The position numbers and the translations under genes were made by a program. Below the pieces are notes generated by a model. It saw nothing but the letters and a program-made list of their open reading frames with translations. It was not told the origin of the DNA and made no database searches. Of a DNA stretch of 64,000 nt, positions 1 to 13,941 are shown one piece after another. Position 1 is the stretch's first letter; each line of letters opens with the position of its first letter. Source of the stretch: Parus major (Eukaryota; Chordata; Aves; Passeriformes; Paridae); assembly GCF_001522545.3 (NCBI RefSeq), contig NC_031768.1:89514230-89578229 (forward strand), written 5' to 3'.

Positions 1-246
1 GGGAAGGGGGAATGAATTCAAACTGAAAACTTGAGATTACACATAGAAATTCTTTACTGTGAGAGTGGTGAGACACTGGAACAGGTTGCTCAGAGAAGTT
101 GTGGATGCCCCATCCCTGAAAGTGTTCAAGGCCAGGCTGGGTGGGACTTAGAACAGCCTGACCAAGTGGAGGTTCTCTGCTGATGCTAGGGCTTTAAGGA
201 TGGGCTTTAAGGTCCCTTCAAACCCAAACTATTCTATGATTCTATA
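1..246 (+). mobile_element. CR1 LINE, 3' end fragment
   Basis: This is the 3' untranslated end of a CR1 non-LTR retrotransposon in sense orientation. It shows the familiar run 'agacactggaacaggttgct', then 'gttcaaggccaggctgg', then 'aaggtcccttcaaaccc', and it ends in the octamer-type tail ATTCTATGATTCTAT. The copy begins at or before the window edge, so its true 5' limit is unseen. It carries no coding capacity. It sits in intron 1, in the opposite orientation to two of the CR1 copies in intron 2. Confidence 0.93.
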
Positions 247-1705
247 TGGTTTAGGACTTTTATCTTGTACTGTCTCTCAGTAGGTAACATTCCTGAAGTT
301 CACCGATGAGGAAAGAAGTTGTCTAGTAAAACTGTTCACAAATACCATTTTAATACTTTCTCCCCTGTACTGACTCGTAATAATTAGCTCTTTGTGAAAC
401 TAACTTTTTAAAAAATGTAATAGGAAAAATTTATTAGAAAAAGTAAATTAGTAGTGATTTCTACTGCTTACAGTGTCTTTCCTCAAGCACACATTGGGCA
501 CGTTAAAGACTTTTAGAGCAGCTGCTGACCTACTTCTTTCTTCACATGCCATGAACAATTATCTAAGAAGTCAGGTGTTTTATTTCATAGCCTTATCTGA
601 TGATCACCACCAGATTCTAGCAGATAGCTCAAGAAAAGTTTTCTCTTAAAACATTTGCTTTGCTGAGTAGTCAGGTCTTTTGACCGTCCAGTTACCCACA
701 ACTGAGAAGAGCCACTGCAGCTCTGATAAACTTCTATCTCCCTCTGGTTGCTCACTTCTTTCTAGGTAGTTGTGCCAGCTGCTGGTTGTAACCTAATCCC
801 ATTGGCAGAGGCTGGATCCAGCCGTGTCAGGTTTCTGTGGAAGTGACTCCTTGACTGCATTGAGCAAATTAAGATGAAACAGTGCAGTGCAGCCTTATGA
901 AGGGGGGAAAGTAGTCAAGTGACTTAATATTGAGCCATGTCTTAACAGGGAGTTGATACTGAGATTTGAAACAAATCAGCGAAGATATTTAAGTGAACAC
1001 AGTTATGGGACTCAGACATTGTACAGAGTGTGTTGCAGGTCTGTGAAGTTTTTATTAGGACTTAAAAACAACCTAAGTAGTATCTGATGGAAAAGCCTGT
1101 GAGTGTGTCGGTGAGGAGGAATGTAGCAGCTGGAGGAGGGAAGCAAGAGGAAATAGGTAAAGTCAAAAGAGAGGAAAAGGTGGAGTTGATAGAGAGTGCA
1201 AAAGATCAAGGTTGCATTTGAAGTAGGAGTAAAGCTGCTGTGATCATTGTACTAATGCATTGTTTCTTCACCTCAACTGTAAAACACATGGAAGAGGAGA
1301 AGAGAGCACACACATATAGTTGAGAGGAAAAAAGGAATCTTAGATCTCTGTATGCGTATTAAAGTTTGGTTCTACTGCTCAGTCAGACACTAAACAGCTA
1401 AAAGGATGTAGGGCAGACATAATTTTGGACTTTCTCCAAGCCCATTCAGTAGAGGGTGTGTGTGGGTGATCAATAGCAAAGGATACCTTTTATGGTCCCT
1501 GAGGACTGAAGTGAATTTTATTGAACAACACCTCATTTGGCACAGGCCAAAACTATCCATGCAGTACACTTACAGATGGTCACCTTTGAGCTTTGTAGTA
1601 GGAATCTGCAGCTGGTATAGGGTATATATGTGACAAGAAGCTTGCTTAGTAGCAGGATCCCATCTCTCACCTGGGTAGAAACAAAAACACCTGGCACCAT
1701 GTATT

Positions 1706-1737
1706 TTTTTATTTTATTTTATTTTTCTTATTTTTTT
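1706..1737. repeat. T-rich (TTTTA)n simple repeat
   Basis: A low-complexity run of T with regularly spaced A (TTTTA/TTTTTA units) inside intron 1. There is no sign of an attached retroposon. Confidence 0.75.
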
Positions 1738-4700
1738 GAGATGCAAAAATAGGGTTGTAGCTTGCACTGGTGGTCTGTGGTCTTCTAAGTGGAGTATGCT
1801 CATTTCTTCCCACAAACTGATGAATAGTCTCTGCTTTCAACAATGGTTTCACTGATTCTACCTAATGCTTGTGATTTGTCCCATGTGGTCATCATACTAA
1901 AGGTGAACTAGATCAGTCAGAGCACTTGGAAATTGAAATGTCTGGATTTTGTTTTCAGTTTTACATCAGAATCATAGAAAAAGCTCTTCATCAAAAAAAC
2001 CCTACCCAAATACCACAGCATGGATGTTAAACATCAGTACTGTGTGAGGAAATGCTATAAGGGTTTCCATGAAACCAAGTGTAAGTGTATTATAGTGTGA
2101 TGAATATTTCTTTTTCCTTGTTCTTATACCCTGAATGTTACAAAGGTGGTTGGCATAGATGATGGTTATACAATCACACGAATTTGCTTTTTGGTTACAG
2201 TAAAGTATGGTCATATTGCTGTCAGCCCTAGAAAGCAGCAAGTTCTGGACATGTGCTAGTGATGCTTTTCATCACTACTGCTGTGCTATAAGTGCTGTTT
2301 AGTACTTCGTTATTTAGTCCTTCCTTCTTTAGTTTTTCTATTTAATGTCCTAGTTCTTCTGTAAACTTTACAGTCAAAAGTGTTGAGGGTATTCAGTGTT
2401 TGGCAGTGCTTGCCTATCCACTGGGAACAACAAGTGTGACAGTCCTAAACAAAATAAGAGATGAAGGGAATGAGATGAGAGCTGTCTAGGCTTCTCTTTA
2501 AGACTTGCTGTGGTACAATGCTTCTTGGTGTTTGCTGTTAGGAATCTGTTTGGAGGTACTGAAGATTGCTGGGCAGGGCAGTTTCCTCTCTGCTATCTTC
2601 CATCATGCTGAGGCTAAGCTGAGCATTTCTAAAAGCTGTTCAGTGAACTCCTTTATGTGCTGTTTGGCTGGCAAGTCAGCGCTTGCTGTCCAGACAATTA
2701 AAACTGGGATAACCATTCTGAACTGTGTATGATCTTGTGAGCAGTACCTACATCTATGTAGTGCAAGGAGTGGCAAAACAGGCTTGGGGCCTCTGGATGC
2801 TGCTGCGATACAAGCACATTATTTGTATACTTTGACCAGCAGTGAGATGGTTTTGTTCTTGGAGATCAAAGTCGTCAAGGGTGCAAGGTAAATTTTACCC
2901 TTATAGTCCCTCAGGTTCAACAATACTAAAATAGAATATAACTGAAACTCTAACAGGCTTAACTTTTTAAAGCTTGGAATCCTTACAGTATTTTGTGGAT
3001 GGTTTGCAAAAACTATTGCTTCCTGAAAGCAGGGAGAAAGCTGTGTGAGGCTTAATGCTCCGTAAATTCTGGTAAAGAAACAATTCTTGGTGTAGTATTT
3101 AAAGCATCAGCGCATACGCTTCTAAGCACTGATGATTTCACCAAGTTTAGTTAGGAGCTGTTTTCCTGTGGACTTACAGGAAAGTGTCTAAAGCTGACTG
3201 GTTTTTCGTTTAAGCCCTGGAAAAGTTGGCTGGGTGGTTGCAGCTTGTGGGCTGCACATTGGGACAAAACACTTGAAGTGGCCTGAAATTCAAGGTTTTC
3301 TTTTGTGGACAAGGAGGTCCCTGTAAAAGTTGCAGCTCTGAAGAAAGTCCTTAGAGCAGATCTCTTGATATCAAGTACTTCAAATCTCAACCAGTGTTGC
3401 CAGGGACAATTATTTTTCTCTGTAACAGTTCATTAGTCTTGATTTTTGGAAAAATGGAGAACAAAACTCGTTTACAATAATGTCAATAGTCTGGTCTAGT
3501 GAAACCTACCAAAAAGAAAAAACTAAGCCCCTCAAAACTGAGCAGGTAGGGAATTACCTTTTATGTGATGAGGATTGCTGTATTAAAGCAGGCGTAACTT
3601 ATTTGGATATTTGATGAGTTAGAATGCTAATCATAGAACAGTTGGGCAAATAAATGTATTGCTGCTATGAGAGTTACACTTCCAACTTGTTTACAAAAAA
3701 ACCCAAAAACATTTCTTTGTATTTGTGGCTTCCTTCCTTTTATTTCTCACAGTTATCAAAGAGGAGTGTGAATTTTCCATGCAGCTAGTATGCTTCTGTT
3801 TATGCTTTTCTCTCTGCCTGTAAAAAGACATTTAGCTGTCTAGTGTTCCTTTCTACCCCATGTCCTATTTTCTCTCCAAATCTATAAAGCTGCTTCTCAA
3901 CTTCTTATGACTATTACGGGGAAAGGCTATACCTACTCTGTATTGCTTGGCAAGTAATTGGTACCCTTAGCACTTATATGCTTATTTAATATTAGATTTG
4001 TTAATTTGTTTCATGGAGTACTTGTAATCCTAAAAGGAAACAATTTGTAAGAGCCTAAAAGGCAGCAGAGGAGATGAATAGTAGTTAATGTGGATTTTTC
4101 AGGAGGAAATGGTATCAAGCCACCTGCTTTTCTTCAGAGTCTTACAGATGCAGAGGAAGTAGTAGTAGATGTGGGTATCCTGACTGAAGTTTTCAAACTG
4201 ATTTTCTCATGAGAAATCAAGGAAAACAATGGACTACGGGAAATCCCATGAAAGGCATACAAAATGATTTGATTATTTTATTTGAGCATAACAGGGCATT
4301 CAAGAAAAAAAATGGGATGAGGTATTTCATGGATTTTTGCGAGGCTTTTAGGCAGTCTCATAGGATTCACCAGTTTTCACCAATTTCTCAGGTAAATTTC
4401 ATGTAGCATTGGGAAATGGATCTCTGGATAGTGACTGTGCTTGAAGGATGTGACAAGCTGGCAAGAGAGTTCAGTAGCCTTGGATGCAGTTCAGTCAGGA
4501 CAAATGCAGAATATTAGGCCTTGATAAGAGCAGTCAGGTATGTAAGTGGAAGGTGGATGAGGATTGGACAGGAAGCAGCTCCACAGAGGAGAGCTTGATA
4601 CACAAGCTGATCATGAGGTTGAAGCATTGCACAAGCTGCAAACATTTTGCTGGGCTGTACAAACAAGTGTGTTGCAAGTCAGACACAAGAAGTTGCCAGC

Positions 4701-6053
4701 ATGCTGGGTAGGGCTGAGATAAGCTTCCTTTGCAGAGTCTGGTTTTAGGTGCTGTACCTGCATCGTTTTCAGCAGTGAGAGAAGAGGTTCCACAAAGAGA
4801 AATAACTTCCTTTGCAACAGCCCTCATATTTGAAGGAGGCAGTCGGGGAAGAGAGCAGGCATGAGCTGTGGCATTTTTTTTTTCCATGCCCTTTTGGAGG
4901 AGAACAAGCAGCATTTTGCCTGCACTGCACTAGAGCTATCAATCAAGCTGTCTGTTGGAAAGATTTTTCTAAATGCATGAAAAAAGAACACCTGGAGAAA
5001 GTCGTGGAGGGAAGGTTTGTTAATAAGTAGATGTGATGAGCATTTCTTGAGAACAGTTTCTATAGAATTGTGGTAACTGCTGTGGAACAGCAGGTTCTGG
5101 TTTTTCTTGCAGCCCTATTTGGTTCTGTAACTCAAGCCTGAAGGAGGCTCTTTATTGCAAGTGAAGGGCAAGAAATGCCCAGAGTGTGCTTGTAAAATGC
5201 CTAAAGCTTTGCTCCTTTATGAACAAAATCAGACTTTGAACAGGGCAAAGCACTGTTGGTAGTAACAGTGGGGCTAAGAGTAGGCGATAGTGGCGTGGGT
5301 CGTTTGACTGGGAAAGTGCCTGTGAAACCCACAGCTGCTCTATCTGTGCCGAAGCACATTCACCTGTGCAGCTTCCACTGCAGTCTTGCATCCTGAGCAC
5401 TGTCCCTGGCTGTGTTCTGGTTCATGCTGAGATACCAGCTAAGTGCCTGCTGTTGTCATCCTTCTCCCTCTTCTTCCCCTGCCCCAACAAGTGCCTCCCT
5501 TCTTTGCAAGGAAGTCCAGACATGGAAGAAGGGAAGAACAGGATTGTGTTATCTGATGCAGCCTAGGTTTCATTTCAGGTGCACACATCCAGGTTTGACA
5601 AAGGTTATGCTTCCTAGTACTACAAGCTGAAGCTTTACATGTGGGTGGGTTTGTAACAAACTTCAAGTGCTCCTGGTTTTTGTTGCCACATAAATGTCTC
5701 TAAAGGTCAGAGTGCTGATCTGAGCTTGTACTGGCAGTTTCGTTTCTTCAGTTATAGGAAAAAGCTTCATTTTGGTAATGCAAAAAACACTGTTTAATAT
5801 CACTTACTTGATAATCAGATGTAGGGATAAGTACTTGGCTTCTTTGTGCATTACCTTTTATTGCACAATTATTTGCTTCTGGAGAGCAAATTTTTGTTAG
5901 CAATAATCTAAATGAAAAATTGTCACCACTTAATATACATTGGTAAAAGACATGCTTAGTGTTTTCTTTGCATTTTGTCAGAGGTTTTCTGTTTCTCTAA
6001 TATTGAAGTATATGTGCAGATCTAAATCTTTGTCTTACCCTCCTCTGTTTTAG

Positions 6054-6359
<306 letters not shown>

Positions 6360-6364
6360 TGATA

Positions 6365-6408
6365 GCAATGTTTTTGATTTTCTTTGATGGCAGTGTTTTT
6401 GATTTACT
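6365..6408. repeat. Imperfect 25-bp tandem duplication
   Basis: The segment 'gcaatgtttttgattt' at 6365 recurs as 'gcagtgtttttgattt' at 6390, a period of 25 bp with one substitution in the compared part. It lies 56 bp after the exon 2 donor, so it is a local slippage product in intron 2. Confidence 0.7.
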
Positions 6409-7375
6409 TAGTTTATTTTCATTGGAGCACATAAATACACATAAAAATTTTCGGGAATAAAGATTAAACAGATGGATTATGATAAAGCAGTAATTTAACT
6501 TGAAAATCAGTGAGTCACTATGATTATTTGTATTAGTGCAAATCAGGAAGCTAAAAAACCTGATTTGATGAGCTGTTTCCAGGCTGCAGACCAGATTTCT
6601 TGGACAGTGAGCTGTGGAAACAAGTAAAAAGCTTGTCTTAAGGGGACTTTTTTATAGCATAAACTCTTCTCCCATCATTAGTAATTAAACAGCTAGAAGG
6701 AACAGAAACCTTTGGGCTTTGTTCTTAGTTGCTGCACGTACAAAGTTGAAGGCCACATTAGAGTAAATCAGAAATTGTGAAGGCCAAGCAAGAGGTTAAC
6801 TAATACTGAGCCCAGGGCAGTTTGGGCTGAAATCGCTTACTTCTCTTGTTTCCTGATGTATAAACGTGTTCTGCCTTGGTGGTTTTAATAGACTAGTGAT
6901 TCTTTATTCTAAGCTAGTAGCCTTCCAGAGAGCAATCTTTTTACCTAGTGATTTTCAAACCAAATAGAAGTTAACAACCATAAGCCATCTCATCACTTCT
7001 TTTGGTCCTCAGCTTGGTACTTAATGTACTTGGCTGCTTTCCCCTATAGTCAAGCAGCCTGCAGATCATCTTGTGCAAGCAGTACATGATAGCAGAGGTA
7101 CTGGTTTTAGCATTTCTTGTTTTCACAGTAAGACCTCATGCACAGCTAGTTTAACTGGTAATATTTGTAATTTGTGTCCTTTATTCGTAGCAAAAACATT
7201 GTTTTGAAGTGTTTTGAAGGAATTAGTGTCTGTCCTCTCCTTGAATCTTCAAATTTTATGCTATCATCGCCACAGGCATCAGCATATCACAGATGCATTA
7301 GATGAAAAATGGGTAAGATAAATTTAAATTGAAGTAATGAAGGTTTGTTTACTTCTAATTGAGGAAGGCATATAA

Positions 7376-7397
7376 AGTTCTTACATAGTTCTTACAT
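7376..7397. repeat. Perfect 11-bp tandem duplication
   Basis: AGTTCTTACAT occurs twice with no spacer. It looks like simple replication slippage in intron 2, with no evident function. Confidence 0.75.
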
Positions 7398-8462
7398 CTG
7401 AGTTATTTCTGGACTGTATTATGGGTTGAAGGTAATTAGTACTTGGGAAGCATGCAATATGATGTAAGAGTGCCTTATTTTAGGAGAATAAAGAAGAGGT
7501 AAAACAGAAAAGGAAAAAGAAATTCTAAACCTGGTACTTAGAAGGAGCTTTTTATTCTCTTCCCTTTGCATAGGTTTTAGGGGGAGGGTCAGGATATTTC
7601 CTATACCCTGTCATGCTTGGTAGATGTCAGCTAGGACTTTTGACAAGAATCTTTGTTTTAGTCTCGTAACTCTGGGGTATTGCAGTGTGTAAAATGAAAA
7701 CTTGGCCAAGCATTTTAGATCCTGACCGTCAGATGTTAATAGCTGGTGACATCTAACTTTTTTTGTTAATGAGTCTGTCTTGGGAATCTAGAGTTAGATG
7801 TTGGTCTTTGATTGCTTTTTGTTTTGGAAGTTGGTTCAGTGACATTTTGTTATCTGACTATATCTTTTTATTTTGGAGTGTTTCTTTAAGTGATGAAAAA
7901 AAAAAATTACATCTCTTGAATCTTAACCCTTTGTTTGTTAAAGCAAAACAGCTAAACTGAAAAGCTAAGTAGGGTGTTTCCAGTTTGGACTCTGAATTAA
8001 TTGTCTACATGTGATAATACAAGCTGAGAACATCCAATACCTGGAGGCTTTAATGTCCCTAAATCAGGTGTTTGGGTTGACTTAACCAGTTAATAGTTAA
8101 GTCCATGTGTAGATCTGCAGATAGATAGCATTAATTTAAAAATACTTTTTTAAACTTCATAATTTGTATGGGTCACATCTGTCTGCACTAGTACCCAAGT
8201 TCTGCATTTTTTCATATTCTTATTCCAGACTTTTATCCCAACTATACAGCGTCATCTACCTTTGGTCTAAGCTTCCTAGTTTTTCCCATCATTTGTCAGT
8301 TTAGCCACACTCCCCCCCCTCATTTTTTTCACCTTCTGATGTGGAAGTGTATGTTATGTTGGCAGGAGGTATAAATTCTTGCAGGTTGAATAGGAGCCTC
8401 TTTCTGGGCAGATTTGTATGTATCTTTATATAAGTGTTCTTATAAATACCTATTTATATATG

Positions 8463-8498
8463 TATTCTTTATATAAGATGTATCATATATAAAGAATA
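8463..8498. repeat. AT-rich inverted repeat, 13-bp arms
   Basis: TATTCTTTATATA (8463-8475) and its exact reverse complement (8486-8498) are separated by 10 nt. The surrounding 80 bp is also rich in TATA-type steps. It could extrude as a cruciform or fold as a short RNA stem. I see no flanking duplication to suggest a transposon. Confidence 0.8.
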
Positions 8499-11400
8499 GC
8501 ATACAATTACTTCAGGGTATGCTACTCTTTAGGAATGCCTGATAAAGGCAGTAAATGCTGGGCCACATAATTTACCAGTTAAAAAGAGAACTCTGAAGGT
8601 CTGTTGGCTGGATGGTTTGAGTGCAGTGCAGGAGCAGACCAGCTCTTGTGTTCAAAGAGTTGAGCTGTGGGTACAGCTCAGCTGGGCTGTTGCCATCCGT
8701 GCTCAGCTGCCCGAGTTCAGAGGCAAGGCTTGGTCAGTGGAGCTCCTTAAGAAATCTGCCACTCCCCTCTCATTAATGCATACTTCCACTTCAGCAATGA
8801 TTGAGGGGAAAAAAGCCAACCTTACTGTAGGTAGCCAAAGGTGGTGGTAGCTTGTTTAATTTATTGTCATAATTTTCTGAGGGAAGAGAGGAGGGGGCTC
8901 TTTAGAAGTACCAGTCTGCACTGATCCCAGTGGTAGACAAGCAGCAAGAGGAAGGCAATGTATGAAAGTTGCTTCCTGATATTTGAATCATGAATAAAAT
9001 ATTCAGCTGTATGCTTCTGGCTGGTGCCTACTTTATACCTGTGCTTGTCTATCATGATGTATTTATCTTGGTACATGCAGTATAATTCCTTAGTCATGAT
9101 TTCTTAAAAAAAAATGCTTTGAGAAGAGCCAGCAGATAGTCTTGAAACTGAAAGGGCATGATTCAGAAGCTTTAGGAAGTCCCAAGAGAGTGCAACTTCT
9201 AGGCTCTGACTGCATTTTGTGAATGTGGGGTGCAGTTATGGTGTAGGTCTGGAATAAGTACCTCAGTTGCTTATTTTAGATCTCTGCCAGGAAGCTGAGA
9301 TGCTTTTGTCCAAGTTTAAAGCTAGCTTGAAAGCTGGAATTACCAGAGGGGGGTTGCCTTTTTTTCTTTCTTCTTTTTCTACTACTATGACAAGTCAGCC
9401 TCCCAGCATTTATCCGGACCAGAAAGAAGTTGAGAGTTAAATTTGTGCTGAAAAGTTGAATCTTATAGTTTCTGTGATGGTAAAGATAGTTTGCAATGCT
9501 TCTTCTTTCTACTCCCTTGTTGCAGTTCAGTGGTTCTTCAGTTTGACATTGCAGTTCCTACATGGCACTGTGTTTTAAACAGGGTCTCTGAATTGTTCTG
9601 GATTTTAGAATGTGTGTGTCTAGAGTTCATTATTGGTATGAATAGTTGAAGGGAATAAATGAAATACCACTTAGAAATTGATGCTTTATTTCAGATTGTA
9701 GTTCTGTCTTCAGTAAGCTAGTTTTCCATACTAAGTGTGAGGAATTAAGTAATGTAATTTTGGGCAATTACCTTATACTTGAATGAGTAGTTCACAAACT
9801 ACGTGCTGTTTGTCATTAATCTGTGAAACAATTTAATTTGTTAAATTAATTAGAGGTTAAGGAAGGTTATATTTTTGGGATGGTAGGTTTTTGATTTTTT
9901 TTTTTTTTCAGTTAGAAGCTAAGCAGGGGTGAGGGATGTTTCTCTTTGAAAAATAATATAAGTCAGCTGTTTACAAACTTTGGGACCAAAATGCTTTGAA
10001 ATGGCAAAATTTCCAAAAGACAATGAATGACCTGGCTTTCACAGATCTATACTGTGTTTCTGTTTCCATCCCACAAGTGCATAATAATAGGTTCAAATAG
10101 GGCAAAGCATTAACAGGTGCCGTTAAAAGATTCATAGTATTTTCAATTATTTTCATCCATGTGTCTGTGCAGGCCCTCAAGTGACACAGCTTAATTGTGA
10201 TGCCTGAAAAGAAAATATTGGTAGCATAAAAATTCTCGCACTGCTTTTGTTTGCATTTTCATTGGAATATTCTTTAGCTTAAGAGTCTGTCATGTTGCTG
10301 TCTAATCGTGCAAAAACCAATAATAAACAAAGAGGCATGTTAGCATAAATAGTTATTTTTTTGTTATTTCTGTCATTCCATTAAGGTTTTTAAGAAATCC
10401 TAATGGAATGAATGTGTGAACTGCTAGAAATATTTCACAGCTGACTGAGAATAAGTAGTTAAATTTCTCGTATATGAAATGTAGTACTTGATGTTTCTGC
10501 TTTTAGCATTGGGCTGTTGAAATCTAAATGATGAAGAGCGTTTGTACTCCTCCTGCACCTTTTCAAACAGTCTAGATTGAGCATCACATTTCTTGTTAAT
10601 GGTTCACACAGACATAAAGTGTGCAGCAAAAGAAAGCCAAATTCTGTAATGGGAACCATTCATGCCATCCAGTCTGTCAAATCATTCAGGGACTGCCTTG
10701 GTTTAACCATCCAACCGTGTGTGCCCTTGGCTTAGTTGCCTGAATTATTTAAATAGGCAGATCTTCTGGAGTGTGAGAGGATGTCAAACTAGGGCCCTGA
10801 TGGTCCATAAATGTGAAGCACTGCATTGCTAAAGCTGAGGCTACTGAATAGTAGGCAATGCTCTTTCCTGTTTTTAGTTATGGAAGGAATAGGTGTTGTG
10901 AGCATTTGCATGTTTACTGTTTCTTGGTTTTTGGTTTTGTTTTTAATATGTAAAGTCATAGCGTTAATTTGAGCCTTAAAGCCCAATAAAGCAGCAGGAT
11001 GGAAGAATAAGTCTGTGTTGAGGTTCTGGTTTCTTTCTTTCTCTGCTGGTGTGTGTACTTTTCTGAGCTGTTTGAAATGCTTCTGAAAGCAACAACTTTC
11101 CTTCAGTTCCTGCCTCAGATATATCAAGCTGCTAAGTATAAAAAGAACCTTTTCAAAGTAGCCCATATCCGCTGTTTGTGTTAACTTATTTACAGCAGTT
11201 TTGATCATAGCAGCTCACATGAAAAATGTAAAACCACAAGGAAGAATTTCCATTGAAAAATAACTAGGTGTTTAGGTTTTTAAGTTTTGCTAACCTCTCA
11301 AGAGACTCTTGTGTTTAAAGCATTCCGAAATCTAGAGCTGACCCAGTTTTTTTTGTAATAGGTTTTGTCTCTTCTCATGGTTGAAGGTATAATTCTGTAA

Positions 11401-12127
11401 ATATGCATGTGAAAAGTGAACCTGTTGATTAATGATTTGCATCTTTTGCTCTCAGAATCTCAGTGGTTAACAGACCTCTGTGAGAATATGACAAATTGGA
11501 TTGAATTAGTTCCACTTTTGCTGACTTCCCCCAAGCTTGTTTCTTGGCTCTTGGTTATCTATGGCCAGTAAAGATACAACAGATAGTAGCATTATACTCA
11601 AGAACAAGGGTCTATTTTCAGGCAGCTTCAATCTGTTAAGGCCATTGTTGGTGTATCTGAGGTGTTTTGAGGAGGGATGTGCCCAAGTTACTTGTTTTAA
11701 CTCTTCTTTCAGTCAGGTTACCCAAGTTTTGTTTTGCAGTCTGTAAACTCAGGCTTTGAGTGGTAGCCATGTCAATATACTGACAAGCAGACAGGAGTTT
11801 GACACCCAGCCTCTTGATATGTGTTGGGGGAACCCAGTTGTAAAGTTTGAAGGGAAGTGGTACCACTGTCTCTTCTGTGCAGGTTTGATTTCCCTTTGCC
11901 AGGTTCAGACAGGATGCATGCATCATCTTGCTTTTTAATGTTTTAGCAGATCCATCTTGCAGACTCCTATTTCTACGTGTCATAACTTTGTCATGAGAAT
12001 GTTAAGGTTACAGTTGAAGAGAAGCCATTGTATCTGCTAACTACTGGATAACTCATAGAAGCCTTGACTTCCTTTGTACGTGCCTGAGTTGTGGACCCTT
12101 TCCTTCAAGCACACAAACGGATATCGA

Positions 12128-12332
12128 AGTCACAGAAAAGACTCCAAGATTGATCCCAACTGTGTACTGATCACCACCTTGTCAACTGGACCATGGCACT
12201 AAGAGCCACATCCAGTTGTTTCCTGAACACCTACAGGGATGATGACTTCACCACCTCCCTGGGTAGTCCATTCCAAAGTTTAATAACCATTCTGAGAAGA
12301 AATTTCTCCTGATGTTTAGCCTAAAGTTATCA
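12128..12332 (-). mobile_element. CR1 LINE fragment (antisense)
   Basis: A degraded CR1 3' region in reverse orientation. Diagnostic pieces are 'accatggcactaagagccac', 'cctccctgggtagtccattc' and the following 'gaagaaatttctcctgatg'. It resembles the copy at 59580-59869, which shares the 'accatggcacta' block, so both may belong to the same CR1 subfamily. Both ends are worn and the borders are approximate. Confidence 0.85.
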
Positions 12333-13915
12333 CAGAGGTTCCGAGTGAATGCTATCTTCATCTTAAGTCAATATTTAAAGTCTTGAATACAGTGTGGAGG
12401 TTGGATTTACTCTGATGTATTTGTGATTATCTTTCACTGTGACCTCTCGTTACCTGCACAGGTTTCCTCTGAACTAAGGACTGAACTTCCTTTTTTAATT
12501 TAATCTGTGTGTGAGTTAGCTGAGTTCTCTCATATCTACATCTAAGGATCATTGAATATTCAAACATTAATCTCTAAGGCCTTGTCTTAGAAGAATGCCT
12601 TTATTTACTGTATCTCAGTTGATTTGGAAGCACCCATGGGATAAAAAGTCACAAAGGAAAAACATGGTGATGAGAATTAGTAACATTTAAGCACCTTTCT
12701 TTTAAGTCTTTGAGGACTTGCACATCATAGTTACTTTGAAGATCTGAGGAATAGTGAATCACTGTTCATAACACTACCATGGAGGTGTTGCTCTCTAAAG
12801 GATGCCTTAATTTTATTGTTTAATAGCTAGAAAGAGCACCCAGAACAATAGATCTGTCTTCTGACTAATGAGATGGGTTTGTGTTTGTATCACAAGTGGG
12901 GATAGAAGGCTGAAAATACTTTTCAGTGACTTCAGCAAATACTGTGAACATTTGTAAAATGTTTTCTACAGCAGTAGAAAGATAATTGAGCCTGATCAAA
13001 ATTGCCCTTTTACTCCTAGCTGTCCTCCTCTAAGGGAATACAGTCCCTCTTTAAGACTGAGGTTATCATACAAGATTTACAGAATGGGAGATGTCTGGGC
13101 ATGTGTTCAGGTTGTTATTCCATCTTCTAAACAGCTGGAGGGCTACGTTTGCTTTCAGAGAGGTTTTTTCTAATCTATGCTTTAGCTCTTGTATAGAGGC
13201 CAGATTTGTAGCTCTGGTCCAACTTAGTTTAGCCAGATTATCAGAGACATTTACCAAGATAAATGGCTTTTCTTACAGCAGTACTTGATCTGGCTGTCTC
13301 CTGGAAGCTTATTGGAGCCAATTCTGTCATTTGGCTGTAATTGCACTTGCAGTGCCTGTCTGGTCTCAGCAACCAAAAAGGCTGGGTAGAGATCTGAATT
13401 CTCACTCTCAGCCATGTATTTCATTACATTTTCCAATTTTCTCAAACTTTCCTAATGGATAAAAAGTCTGTTTACCCTTGCTTTTGACAATCTTTGAAGA
13501 AAGCAGTGTATCAGCAGTATAATGTTCATTGTATCAGCTGTAAGCTCCCTGGACGTACTTCAGTGGCCTAGAAGATCTAAGAGCTCTAAGAATCATATTT
13601 CTAACTTTGTATTATTTTCAAGTCTGTATAACAAAATTATTTGTAGTTCTGGCTGCTCCCGGAGATGTTTTCAAATCTAACAACTGAATTGGATGCATAA
13701 TAGCTGTTCGTGCAAAAGAAGTCTTCAGTTTGGCACATGAGATGAAATAGAGTTTGTACTATAAGCACTGATTTCAGTTTTCTCCTTTTTAGCTAGAGAG
13801 TTGGACTGATAATTAATGTCCAGGGAATGCAGTGTCATCCAGCTACAGTTGGCCTAGGATAGAGGAGGTAATGCTCTTCATCTGCAGACGTGGCTTTGTG
13901 CATGTTTAGAAATGT

Positions 13916-13941
13916 GTTTCCACATGTTGCCATGTGGAAAC
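13916..13941. repeat. Perfect 11-bp hairpin with 4-nt loop
   Basis: GTTTCCACATG (13916-13926) pairs exactly with CATGTGGAAAC (13931-13941) across the loop TTGC. It is a compact, perfectly matched stem in intron 2, with no terminator or RNA gene context. Confidence 0.85.

Noticed and set aside
598..666. TGATGA and CTGA boxes suggesting a C/D snoRNA
   Set aside because: The boxes are short and frequent by chance, there is no terminal stem, and no guide complementarity could be judged.
4534..4914. 126-codon minus-strand frame overlapping plus-strand frames in intron 1
   Set aside because: Overlapping open frames on both strands with no domain or conserved feature point to chance.
10789..11208. 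139-codon minus-strand open frame in intron 2
   Set aside because: No known motif or plausible promoter or splice context was seen. It looks like a chance frame.
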